A stretch of 64,000 bases of DNA, taken from NCBI RefSeq assembly GCF_008831285.2, contig NC_045141.1:23586742-23650741 (forward strand), in the 5' to 3' direction. A model generated the notes under the pieces. That model did no database searches and was not told the origin of the DNA. It saw nothing but the letters and a program-made list of their open reading frames with translations. Every line of letters begins with the position of its first letter. The first letter of the stretch is position 1. Source of the stretch: Nymphaea colorata. Its lineage: Eukaryota > Streptophyta > Magnoliopsida > Nymphaeales > Nymphaeaceae. Shown one piece after another: positions 36,022-47,264 of this stretch. The position numbers and the translations under genes were made by a program.

Positions 36022-37202
36022 AGGAACTTGTTTGTACATGTTAGCGGTACACTAACTGGCCGCTGGCGCACAGTCCAATTTAGGCATAAATTGACATCAG
36101 CGGCAGAATTAGTGGCCTTCCGCCCTACGTTGATGGTTCATTCGCTCAAAAGAAAGGGAAAAGCAAGTGGGCGTCGCATTCATGACAAACGCTGACCAAG
36201 TGAAAGCAGTGGGAAAATCAGTGAACAGACGAGAAAATGTTTCTTCCGTGGAAATTCTGCTCCACGTAAATATAAAATTAACCCCTACGTAGTGAAACGA
36301 CAAAGGAAAAGTTTATGCCGTGGAAACTAAGACCTATTTACATATAAAAGTAACTCCTTTTGAGAATGTTGTGAAAGGACACACCGAAAGGCAGTCACCA
36401 GCTCACGAACAATTTGAAAATTGTGAAAATTCTACGTCCCAGCTTCCTCGTAACGAGTAACATAACTAAAAAGGAAGAATAAAACACCAAATTCAGAAAA
36501 GTTTATTTAACTAACATTGGTCGTGTTGATTAGCGAACTAACATAAACTTATTCAAAAAATTAGCATGTTTTGTTTATTCATTCAAAAGTTATGTGTTTT
36601 GGTAATACGTGTGCGACATATATATGCGTGCCTTATTATGTTTTCAAGAAACATGCACACAAAGATGTCGAGAGAATTAAAAATTTAATTGCCTTCACCT
36701 CAGTACAAAATTTTCGAATGTATAGCTAAACAAGTGCTTTACAGAAGTGTGCGTACAGTTAACCTTGATCTTTCAAAATTTGAGATGAACTCGGAAGGTC
36801 TGGATATATAAGTTTGCAAAAGCATTGACATCCGATGTAATAATTGGATCCTATGAGGATTTGAAATCCACAGTTTAAAGTTGTTTCAGATCTATAGAAC
36901 ATTAAGAAGTCAAATGTTAAATTTAGGCTGTCAAGTATGTAATATGATTTTTTTTTTGTCAGATTCAAAGTTTTGAATACCGACTTCATTGATGAAATTA
37001 AAAAACCATCCAAAAAGTCGAATTGACCAAAAGATGCCAAAAAACTAAAAATATAGTGTACTCAAGTCACATTAGATTTGTATGTGTAAGGTTTCTATGT
37101 TCACATTATCAATTGTTCAGAGAATACTTTTCTAACTATCTAGAATCACGCATCTCACTGTTCAATCTATAGTGATAGACAGTTTAGAGAAAAAACAAAG
37201 AG

Positions 37203-37555
<353 letters not shown>

Positions 37556-37656
37556 GGATTTATAAAAGATGTTTACGTGACATTCCAACATAAATCCAAA
37601 AGAGTATGGCTGTTCTTCCAGAGAGTGACATTAGACAGCTGTGGTTGGAAGTTCAA

Positions 37657-37727
37657 CATCACATGGCCTCACAGCCATTCTCTGCGCCAAAATCGCACCA
37701 AATGCTCAATCCCCATCCCTATATAAA
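37657..37727 (+). promoter_or_regulatory. Promoter of HyPRP copy 1 (conserved block and TATA box)
   Basis: A TATA box, TATATAAA, lies at 37720-37727, 117 bases before the start codon. About 40 bases upstream, the block at 37657-37681 (CATCACATGG then CAG-CATTCT) matches 42947-42972 upstream of the second HyPRP gene. Conservation of this block between otherwise diverged promoters suggests a shared cis element. Confidence 0.7.
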
Positions 37728-37844
37728 CACCCCACTACGGCTCACCTCTACTCACCACCTCTCAAGGGCAAGCAAAAACATCCCATCTTCTCTTTCTCTT
37801 GTCTCTGTGGGAGTGGTGCTCTGCTTGGAGAGGAGATATCAGTA

Positions 37845-38246
37845 ATGGCAACCAAGGTGATCCCTTCCCTGTTGGTGGCGATGGTCCTCATCCAGTGCGC
37901 CGTTGCTTGTCCTTCCTGCAGCACTCCGTCCACGCCCAAGCCACCCGCCCCTAAACCTTATCACAGTCCACCATCCAGCTCCGGCCACTGCCCCGTCGAC
38001 GCCTTGAAGCTGGGCGTCTGTGCCGACCTGCTCCATGGCCTTCTCCACCTGGTGATCGGCCACCCTCCCAGCGGCTCTAACTGCTGCCCTCTGGTCAAGG
38101 GCTTGGTCGATCTCGACGCTGCTGCTTGTCTCTGCACCGTCGTCAAGGCTGATGTCTTGGGCATCAAGGTCGACCTCGACGTCAAGCTCACCCTGCTCGC
38201 CAACACCTGTGGCTGCAAGATCCCCAAGGGCTACAAGTGTGCTTAG
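37845..38246 (+). CDS. Hybrid proline-rich protein with 8-cysteine motif, copy 1
   Basis: This intronless gene encodes 133 residues. A signal peptide (MATKVIPSLLVAMVLIQCAV) is followed by CPSC, a short Pro-rich spacer (PSTPKPPAPKPYHSPPSSS) and a C-terminal 8CM domain of the LTP/2S-albumin fold. Cysteine spacing in the domain is C-x9-C-x20-CC-x13-CxC-x24-C-x9-C. The ATG at 37845 is chosen because it starts the signal peptide; the frame is open further upstream to 37641, but that would include the TATA box. The family comprises cell-wall or apoplastic proteins, some involved in lipid-linked defence signalling or cell extension; the specific role is unknown here. One additional cysteine (N-T-C-G-C-K) lies between the last two canonical cysteines, giving nine in the domain. 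A tandem paralog lies 4.9 kb downstream. Confidence 0.93.
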   Translation: MATKVIPSLLVAMVLIQCAVACPSCSTPSTPKPPAPKPYHSPPSSSGHCPVDALKLGVCADLLHGLLHLVIGHPPSGSNCCPLVKGLVDLDAAACLCTVVKADVLGIKVDLDVKLTLLANTCGCKIPKGYKCA

Positions 38247-38740
38247 AGAATTACGTCCCGCTAGCTCCTCTTCCCTTAGATCATTTGCAGCTTGATGCAT
38301 GCTTTCTCTCTAGTTATTAAAAGTGGCTGAAGACTCATGCCCTTGTGGTCGGTGACTCAAAATAAGTAGCTATGTGGTTTATTATGCACGTTGTTCTGTT
38401 TTAAGGTTATGATTGTAAGTGGTCTTTGTTTCTTTTTTTCTTTTCTTTTCTTTGTACGAAAGAAAGTTTGTCATTTGTATGGGTTTAATATTCTGAAAGA
38501 ACGATTTGCAGTTGCAAAATGTTGATTGTTTCCATATATACGTGTGTTTGTGTCCAGTATTTGAGAGAACGATTTGTAGTTACAAAATGTCTATTGTTGT
38601 GTGTGCACGGGGATTCAAATCCACTTGTTGAATGGTTAAAACTTAAAAATCTACTGTTTAAAGCATCACGAACCGTTGTTAAAAGTATCATAAACAATTA
38701 TTATTATATTATAAATCATCACTAATACTTTCATAACTAC

Positions 38741-38774
<34 letters not shown>

Positions 38775-40310
38775 GTTAGGTAACTGCAGAGACAGGAATA
38801 AATGGAGAAGTGCAGGATCTCATGGTGATTATTGTGCAGGTTAGTCTACGACCCTTCTTTGCTCTACATACGCGAAAGTAAAGCACCTGGTATAATCAAT
38901 AATATTTATAAATTCCTCATCTTTCAAAGGAGAACCTTTTAGGGCGCAACCTTCAGCAATAATTTCGAAAAGAAGGCCCCACGTTTTCAGCTTTTGCTAA
39001 AGCAATAATAGTGAGTAGAGGGAAGAAGACATGATATGGACTGACCGGTCTGGTCCATTTCATCTTTTCATGTGAAACCAAGTCTGGAGAGACTGTCCAC
39101 ATGTGAAAGGCGCTGTAAATTATGCAATTCTTTTCTTCTTTCTAAAGAGAAATTGATCTGTGACATGAAACTTTTTTCTCCTTTGCTCCTGATCTCTTTT
39201 TTCTTTGCAAGGAACTTTTTACTTAATTTTTGTATGAGAACAGTTTGATCAAAAATCAGTCTGAATTGGTTAAACAAAATCGTATGAATCGGTTCTCTTC
39301 ATGATCACCATGGGGAATCGGGGGCTTCTGGGTCCATGGCAGCATGGTTTCTCTAGTGGAGATGGCAAATTTTAAATGGATCATCAATAATATCTTAGAT
39401 CTCTTGTTCCATATGTTGAAGATTATGAATATGGTTAATAACAGATTGAATCAGGGATGTCGAAGCCGTAAGCTCATGATCGAGTCTAGTAGATCCAAAA
39501 AATACCACAACGCCAGTTAACAAACCGGGCCCATTTACACATTAATTTACGGTACCAATCGAAGCCATAAGCTAAATGGATCAACCGACCAGCTAATTTG
39601 GTGGTGGTTCTCAAGAAGAACATAATTTCCGTTCACTAGATTTTCTTTGTCCCTTGCCAGCAGCGAGATGGTGGTAGCTTTATGATGAAGACAAAGTGTT
39701 GGGCTGTCTGGCATTAAAATGCATTTTGAAAAATAGGCTTCTGGAAAATGATGAAAGAAAACAAGAAAATAAAGTTTCATCGAGAAGTTGGATTGGGACA
39801 TTGGCTGAAAAAATTCTCCGATATCAGAATGGTTCCAAAAGGGTGGTCATAAATAGCAAAAACTATACAGGGATAAGCCAACTACTGATACCGATGTATG
39901 CTTCACGTATTCAGAGGCATCTCCTGATTGGGAAGAACACATCGCATCCTGGATCCAGAGAAAAACCTTCATCTAGTTAATAAGATCTCGTGAAGTCCAA
40001 TTCCTGACTTACAAGTACACTAGGCTTCGACCTTGTGTAGAGAGATGAAGGTGGCGCTTCAAAAGTATGATGTCCGTGCAATTTCAGGATGCTCACAAGA
40101 CACAGTAATTGGATGGGTAGCTAGTTTTCAGAGGCAAAGTAAAATATTCACAGTCAGTGACGTTGAGACCATGCAGAATTGTCTAAATCTGATGAAACTT
40201 TCAATGACATTGAGATTGCGTCGAAGAGTGTACTTTGTATATACTTTCTTAGCAAATTGCTTAATTGATTTGCTATTAAAATAGTGACACCAATTCTGTC
40301 TTTTATATAG

Positions 40311-40341
<31 letters not shown>

Positions 40342-42900
40342 ATTATGTTAAAAAATTTTGTGAGTTTGTTAATGTGTTAGGTTTGGTGGACGCCAAATGA
40401 ATGACAGAATTGGAGTTGGCATCTCTTTGGCAATCAATGAATAGCCACGTTACAAGCACTATCTTGGTCCGAAGCTTGGCAGTAAGCGTGATCATCCCAA
40501 TTAAACAAAGGATGTTGTCGACAAAAATTGTCGCAATCTCAACTTCTTCCATCACAAGTCTTTTCCCTACTCCAACTTGAATTTCTATAGGAGCTATCAA
40601 AAAAGAGGCCAAATGAAGATAGCCTTTACGCTGATCAAGAAGCTATTTGTCAAACTCTATAACCTATGAAACTGAAGTACAGATCTATCTTGGATCTTTA
40701 AAGCCATTTGAATCCTCTTTCCCAAAGGGTAATAAGCAATATTTTACCTTTAAAAACTTAAGGACTTTTTCCCTCTTAATATCGTGTTGCTAGATTTTCT
40801 CAAACAGCCAATACTTTACCGCACACATTATGCCTGCGCTCATGCTTTCTTGTTGGTGCATCAATGGATTTACGGACACAAGGTGGGAAAAAAAAAAACG
40901 CAGTCTCTTTCTTGGGCTACAACAGCAAAAAATGCCTCCATAGACATTCTTTTTCTCAAGAGGACGACTGGTTGTGAAGGATTTGAGATCTGCGCCATCA
41001 TCATAGGATGGATAGCAATAGATCCTTCACAGAATCACAAGCATTATAAAATCCTTGAAATTATTTACAGGTTTTTACATCGCCTTTAATTGTACCCTCA
41101 ATTTACTTTTGACAGTTCTAGATGATATTTTGGGCCTATATCACTCGCGGACAAATTGTGGGGTACAGAGAGATGATGCACATCACAATCAGATACAGGA
41201 AGTTTGGTGAACTTGCAAGGATGAAGATGATGCACATGGGCAATGTCTTACTTATCATGAATTGCTTAGGGATATCTACAGGCTTACATTTGTCATATTC
41301 ATTCAACCAAGATATGAAGAGCATCGACAGACCGCATCCAACAACAGAGATGTCGGCAGTAGACTCACCGGTCTGAACATGAGAAGCTTTGTTTGGCCCT
41401 ATACGGTATAAGGTACAAGTATTGAAGCCCTTGTTCCCACAAAGCCGACTATTTGTTTCGGATATTAATTGAACACCACAAACCAAGAAGAATGAAATAT
41501 TACATTCCTGAATAAATGGTGGTTGTTGAAAGCTAGACTCTAGAAGATCTGTCAGTTGTCACACATTGAATCCGTCTCTCCTTGACCCGTTTTTGAGCTT
41601 TTCACCTGACCAAAGGAAAGCTGGGGTGAGGCAGAGATGCAGATCATTGGCAATACAGGGACAACTGGAGTATTATTGAACTTTTGACCTTCTTCAACTT
41701 AAAAAGTTATTAGGTACTTCAGACCTGTAGCCAGGTGGGTGTATTTCCTTTGGATTTACATCACTCTTTCATTTCAAGTTCGATTTTAATGAAGGTAAAA
41801 AAGATTAGTTGCTTTTATGATATAAGGAGATCCAAAAATCTATAGGCAAAGCTGGGGCTCTGCCTTAATCCTAGTTAAGGCTTAACCTTGGCTTGGTATT
41901 GGACTATGGTTAAGTTTCATGGGGTGCCAATATAGTTGCAAAATATTTTCGAATAAAGAAGAAAAATGTTATGATGCATTTGTTTATATCTCCCGCGGAT
42001 CCGTTCTGATTAATTTCAAGGTAATCTTGAGATTTTGTCATGGTCAAACCTTCCCCCTCTCTGAGTTTAGATCCGGATCTTTAGACAATGTGAAATAGTA
42101 AGATACAATCTTAACAAAATTTGGATCCTTAGTTTGTCAAGCTATGGATGGTGGTGGCACTGGTGGGGATTTCTTGTCATGACAGGCAAAATTATGGCAC
42201 AATATCAGGTCCATGAATTTGAGATCCTTGACTTTCTATCGCGTTATACCATTATAGAACTACGCCAGATTTCCTTTCCACAGACAAAAATAAAGAACAG
42301 AAAAAAACCAAAGAAATTATTGTGGAGCTAAGTGCATGCATGTGCAATATATAGTGGAAGACCGTAAGGAACTACATAAGTACAACACTCATTATTGTCA
42401 GAATGGCTGGCTGAGCACCACAAATTATGTGCTTACTTACTCCGCTTATAACAAATAATCTGCAAGTAGCCAAAAAACCAGGTTGGTACTTCCTTTCTTC
42501 TTTGATAATAAACAAAAATGGATGGGTACAACCCACTAAGTTCATTGATGTAAAACCATGCTCTTGACTATTAGAAGAACATTCTCCTGCAAAGGGTGCA
42601 CGCATTCCATAGGTTTAGTTCCAATTAGTAACCAATATAGTACTGTCAAATTCATAAGCAACCTATGAAAATCGATGGAGCTAGCTTCCTGGTTGGTAAA
42701 GTCCAAACTTATAAGCAGATAAATCTACAGGACAAGGAATTACATATATAAACATGCTGAGGATGTCAGATTTACATTTGGAGAGATCGAATTGCAGGCT
42801 ATATGACTATCATAAATATGTATATGTATGCATATAGACAAGTTGATAAAAGAAAAGTAATAATATGACAGGGCAACGAACATACTTCCAAAAGAGCATG
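38247..42900. other. Spacer between the two HyPRP paralogs, no supported gene
   Basis: The first few hundred bases are probably 3' UTR. A partial direct repeat with a 68-bp period lies at 38495-38600 (GAACGATTTG-AGTT-CAAAATGT in both copies). TA microsatellites lie at about 38744-38771 and 40309-40338. Several short frames occur (39696 plus, 40343 minus, 41136 minus), but none shows a recognisable domain or a consistent exon chain. A decayed element or gene between about 39.6 and 41.5 kb is possible. Confidence 0.35.
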
Positions 42901-42946
42901 GTTGGTTCCCCACTAATTAAAGATGCCAGCGATGGTCGAAACCTCG

Positions 42947-43008
42947 ATATCACATGGCGACGCAGTTATTCTATACTGTAAAGTTGAGCACTGCCGTGCC
43001 TATATAAA
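42947..43008 (+). promoter_or_regulatory. Promoter of HyPRP copy 2 (conserved block and TATA box)
   Basis: A TATA box, TATATAAA, is at 43001-43008, 114 bases before the start codon. The block 42947-42972 (ATATCACATGG then CAGTTATTCT) corresponds to 37657-37681 in the first copy, about 30 bases upstream of the TATA box. Confidence 0.7.
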
Positions 43009-43121
43009 GGCCGATGCAGCAAGCGCCCAGACTCACCAAACCACAAGAGCGAGTAAGTATCTAACGCTGGTCTCTCACAGCTCAGGCTCTCTCTTTACCT
43101 CCCCACCTTTGCAATCTAGAC

Positions 43122-43499
43122 ATGGCATCTAAGGCGATCCCTTGCTTCTTGGTGGCAATGTTGCTCATCCAGTGTGCCACTGCCTGCTCTTCCTGTCAGC
43201 CACCAAAGACCCCAGTCCCCCACAAGCCATCGTCTGGGTACTGCCCAGTTGATGCCCTGAAGCTTGGCGTGTGCGTCGACCTGCTCCATGGGCTGCTGCA
43301 CCTGGTGCTCGGCCAGCCTCCCAGTGGGTCTAAGTGCTGCCCTCTGGTCAAGGGCTTGGCCGATCTCGAGGCGGCTGCTTGCCTCTGCACCGCAGTCAAG
43401 GCAGACGCCTTGGGCATCAAGGTCGACCTCGACGTCAAACTGACCTTGCTCGCCAACGCTTGCGGCTGCAAAATCCCCAAGGACTACAAGTGCTACTAG
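43122..43499 (+). CDS. Hybrid proline-rich protein with 8-cysteine motif, copy 2
   Basis: This intronless gene encodes 125 residues. The signal peptide MASKAIPCFLVAMLLIQCAT is followed by CSSC, a Pro-rich linker shorter than in copy 1 (QPPKTPVPHKPSSG), then the same 8CM domain from CPVDALKLGVC to KCY. By my count the 86-residue domain plus tail is identical to copy 1 at 74 positions. The additional cysteine (N-A-C-G-C-K) is conserved. Gene order, orientation and promoter block show a tandem duplication. The product is presumably secreted to the cell wall or apoplast, like other HyPRPs. Linker length is the main difference between the paralogs. Confidence 0.93.
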   Translation: MASKAIPCFLVAMLLIQCATACSSCQPPKTPVPHKPSSGYCPVDALKLGVCVDLLHGLLHLVLGQPPSGSKCCPLVKGLADLEAAACLCTAVKADALGIKVDLDVKLTLLANACGCKIPKDYKCY

Positions 43500-43706
43500 A
43501 TTCGACAGGGTTGTTTGATCCAAAATAAGTGCTTGCTCATGACTTTAGGCTGTTGCCAGTTTACTGCATGGGTGTTTTTTTCTTTTGTTTTCTTTTTGGT
43601 GACTTATTCTGCTATTTGTGGGTTTGTATAACTCTCAAAATTCGTTGATCAATCTATTGATGTTGGAATTCATCATGCATTCCAAAATATAAGTGTTTTG
43701 GAGTAT

Positions 43707-43725
43707 ATATATATATATATATATT
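43707..43725. repeat. TA microsatellite
   Basis: About 10 TA units in the 3' flank of HyPRP copy 2. Bases 43726-44260 have no gene signal. Confidence 0.9.
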
Positions 43726-44261
43726 GTAACGTTACACGATACAACAGAGTGCCTATTCACATGACCATCGCCTGTTAGATTTGTTTGATTCCGCAACTGA
43801 CCGTTAAATAATTCTGCATTTACTGTTTTATATTATAATCTTGTTCATTTTGTGAACATCTTCAACTCGTCTTGCTAGTTTTCATGCATGGTGAAATCAA
43901 CCCTGCATCTTGAACCTTGTACAACCATTCTCTACATGGTCGTATTTCGTTGATGTTGATCGGTTGAAGTTTCAGTTTTTGAGGCCTGAACAATGTCGAT
44001 GAATTTGTTAGAAACAACCATGGTGAGTTTCGGTTTCCGAATTTTGATCTATGGACTATACCTTTTATGATTAAGTCATTGAAAAAATAATTTTCATGTA
44101 TATAAAAATATGTAAAATAAGAAATAATCATGATTTAACCTAAAGTTTGTTTGTATAAATGTCATCTTGGTGACAACCACATACAATTTTTTTTAACTGG
44201 GGAAACCACCGAGATATGGTCGCTCATGATGCACAGACATCTGGGCCCAATCATGGTCTGC

Positions 44262-44640
44262 TAGGGATGTCAATATATCCAACTTGAATCAAATATTTTA
44301 CCGAATTGATCTGAAAAAATCGGATATGAAAAAAAAATTAATATCTGATTAAGAAATAAGATCAGATTCAGATTTAAAAAATGACATCTGATCGGATTCA
44401 GATTCATTTTTAAACAAATATCCTATATCTAATGCTATTAAATTTTGAAAGTTGGCAAAATCCGATTCAAAATTCGGATTCCGATATAAATATAAAAATC
44501 AAATTAGGATTGTAAAATCAGATTTTGGATTTGGATATGACTTTTCTTTATTCGCATTCGAATCTAAATATGTGAATATCCAAAAAAATGGATATGATTA
44601 AGGATATATCTGATCTGAATCCAATCCGTCAACATCCCTA
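44262..44640. mobile_element. 379-bp MITE with TAGGGATGT terminal inverted repeats
   Basis: The left end TAGGGATGTCAATATATCC and the right end CCGTCAACATCCCTA share a perfect 9-bp inverted terminus. The noncoding interior is filled with repeated GGAT/ATCC and TCGGATT/AATCCGA words. The end motif is like that of hAT-type nonautonomous elements. A clean 8-bp target-site duplication was not found. Confidence 0.75.
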
Positions 44641-46149
44641 TAGCACCCGCCCCTTTGGTTTTGGCATGCGCAGACTTGGGGCTCACAAACTTTGTTTGGT
44701 GTAACCCAACAAGGTAAGAGTTGTTGGTTCATCAATCTCCTAAAAGTAATCTTTTGATCATTTTTGTCACTATGAGAGCATGTGAGGTTAGTTATATACA
44801 CCATACTGGTATGGTGCATAAAAGGAAATAGAAAAAAAGTGAAAAGATAAAAAAGAACATTTATTTTTAAATAATTACCAAAATGTCTTTTTTTCTTTCG
44901 GCGTATAGGAATGGCATGATCAGGAAACACCTTGAAATAAAAAATCTCTATAAATTTTATAATGGCGCAAAAACAATATCGCTTATTATTCAGTAGAAAA
45001 ATAGAAAAGTTCAAAAATGGACAATGGAAAAAGAACACAAAAGGAGAAATATTTTATTTTTCTAATGTACAATGGAAAAACAACAATATTAAGAAGCCAT
45101 AAACTCAACACTATGATATAGTGTCCTATGAATTTTGCCCCCAACAATTAAGGCATGCTTATTGTACAGTTTGTTAATGTTTCCAATTGCCAAATGACCC
45201 CAAAATGATCAGATACACTACAATTTATGATCCTCATAATTTTGAAACTGTGCATTTAAGATCAGACCTCTCTCTTCTCTTCAATCTCATATCAAACTTT
45301 TTTGTTAATGCAAGAAGTGAAATGAAGATCTTAAGTCTAGTATATGATCTTTAGTACGTGTAACTATAGGGTGCATTTCTTTTACCACGTCTCCATGGAT
45401 TTAAAATCGGATGTCATCAAACACCTCTTAAAAGCAACTTAAGAGTGGATATTTCTCATTTCATAATACTAAAATCCGCATAACAGATGCCTTCTTCTAC
45501 ATCACAGTTTCATGCTTTGGACCTTTCGAGTTGAGATCGGTTTGGGGAAGATTCATTATTTGGGAAATGCATCCACGCATACAAGCCACACCATAAAGAA
45601 GGATATATACGTCAGAATATGCTTCCCAATTTCCTCAAAAATGTGGAAATATTATGAGATTTATTCTTGCCAAGAATTTTCATAAAATAACAATACAAAA
45701 TATTTTTTTTATTCACAATTTGCAACTAAAAGCAATAACCTTGTGGTTTTAATGCTTAATGAAATATAAAAATAAAATTAATTAACATGCATGCATGCAT
45801 GTACAGCGAATATTAACAATTTTTAATGGGTTAATGACAATTTTCCAATAATAATTTTTTATACTTTTGACAGGCTCCAACAATATATAACTCTGTAAAG
45901 AGTACCTTAAGCTCTCATTTGTCTATTACTAAATATATTAAACCCATATAAAATTTATAAAATCGGTGATTAAGTGAATTTCTAATTCAACTAAAAGTAT
46001 ACATATTAATTTATAAACCATTACAGAAGTGTAATGACATATATAAGACAATGTATATACACACACACACACACGCATTTTCTTTAACATATTTGTCGTC
46101 GATTGATGCATGGTCATGTATGCAATTAAACGCCCAGAGTTACTGCTTC
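44641..46149. other. AT-rich intergenic stretch
   Basis: No gene is supported. A 146-codon minus-strand frame at 44598-45038 overlaps the MITE end and is Phe/Asn/Lys-rich, consistent with chance in AT-rich DNA. A CA run lies at about 46060-46075. Confidence 0.4.
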
Positions 46150-47143
46150 TATAAGTCCTGCCTTTGAATGTATTAGGTGGTTCAAAGTGTTTGAATGACA
46201 GTTGAATGGCACCAGGGCAGCCTGACCCATGTAGTCCAGCGGCCATAATGGAACAGTAACGCTTTTGTGAAAGCTTCTTTAGACGTGTAGTAGTTACTCT
46301 AAGCGGGCATTTGGTAACAAATTTGTAAGCAATATCCATAAATACGCCTTTTATTCGGACCACATTGACGGAATACTGCATTCCAAAGAACGTAGTATTC
46401 CTCTTACCAAATGCCCTCTAAGAGGGCGTTTGGGAAACGTAACACACAGTTCAAAGAACATCCTGTTCTTGGAAACAGGTGATGCTCGCCATATGCCAGA
46501 CATAAACTCGGCGAGGGTTGGCAGGTGAGTCGTTGATCTCTTAAAAACCTTCAGAGATTAACCTTTGCAAATCTTTGTTCATGAATCCCTCCAACACCCA
46601 CACCTGCACACACCATTTCACATGTATAATATGATCTGCATCATTTATTTTTTCTTTTTAATTAGCTTGCATTTGCTCTCTTCTTTAGCATAATTTGCAC
46701 CAACTGTTGCGGGGGATGACGTTGCTCAAGTGCAGCTTGTTTTAAGATTAAGATAAGATTTCTGCTGGTTCAAGATGTAAAATATCAAAGTATAATCCTT
46801 AACTTGCTTCTACCTTGAGCATGTAATCAATTGCTTGCCGATACAATAGAGTTGCTGCCATGTGATGGGAGTAATGAGAAATGGCAGCAAATTAATCTGT
46901 GCACCTCATGTTCATGGCGCTCCGTGAAATCGAAAAGTCGCTTTTTTATTTGCAGTTCTGCAACAAAGCACACGAGTTGCACTTGAATCACAGCAGCTAC
47001 GGCACGTATAATGGTCCTCTGCGAAGCTATTTGACGTTGTCGCCTAAAATCAAAGCATGTGGAATGCACTGAAGATTTGAATGCCCCATAAACTGAAAAT
47101 GCAATCACAGTTACTGCATCACAAGTGAGAGATGACCAAAGAT
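46150..47143. repeat. Diverged tandem duplication, copy A
   Basis: Three blocks match the following copy in the same order: 46153-46290 with 47267-47402 (TGTATTAGGTGGTTCAAA), 46543-46810 with 47431-47630 (TTAGCTTGCATTTGCTC), and 46955-47143 with 48378-48565 (around AAAGCA, GAGTTGC and CAAAGATG/CCAAG). Copy A has an additional segment of about 250 bp, including a MITE, that copy B lacks. No open frame is conserved, so this is a noncoding or long-decayed segment. Confidence 0.75.
46305..46416. mobile_element. 112-bp MITE with perfect 13-bp terminal inverted repeats
   Basis: GGGCATTTGGTAA (46305-46317) is exactly complementary to TTACCAAATGCCC (46404-46416). Flanks CTCTAAGC and TCTAAGAG are similar and may extend the inverted repeat or be a duplicated target. 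The element is inside copy A of the duplication and absent from copy B. Confidence 0.8.
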
Positions 47144-47166
47144 GCAGTAACTGTGATTGCATTTTC
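47095..47166. repeat. Perfect 26-bp inverted repeat with 20-nt loop
   Basis: The left arm 47095-47120 (GAAAATGCAATCACAGTTAC...) is exactly the reverse complement of the right arm 47141-47166. The spacer is 20 bases. It lies at the end of copy A of the duplication, where homology to copy B stops. Confidence 0.97.
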
Positions 47167-47264
47167 TTGATACCTATAAAAGTTACTCTTATATAAGTTC
47201 AAAACCATGTTGAAAGGGTTGGACATATAACCATGAATACATTGAAAGCTTAGGCATATGAAAT

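Noticed and set aside
37839-38300. Minus-strand open frame of 153 codons opposite the first HyPRP gene (and 43116-43523 opposite the second)
   Set aside because: It is the antisense shadow of a GC-rich, strongly codon-biased gene. The plus-strand frames have signal peptide and 8CM domain; the antisense frames have no features.
39696-41486. Decayed gene between the HyPRP paralogs
   Set aside because: Several short frames on both strands look faintly protein-like, but none matches a family I can name and no splice chain holds together.
44598-45038. 146-codon Phe/Asn/Lys-rich minus-strand frame
   Set aside because: It overlaps the end of a MITE, and its composition is what AT-rich random sequence gives.
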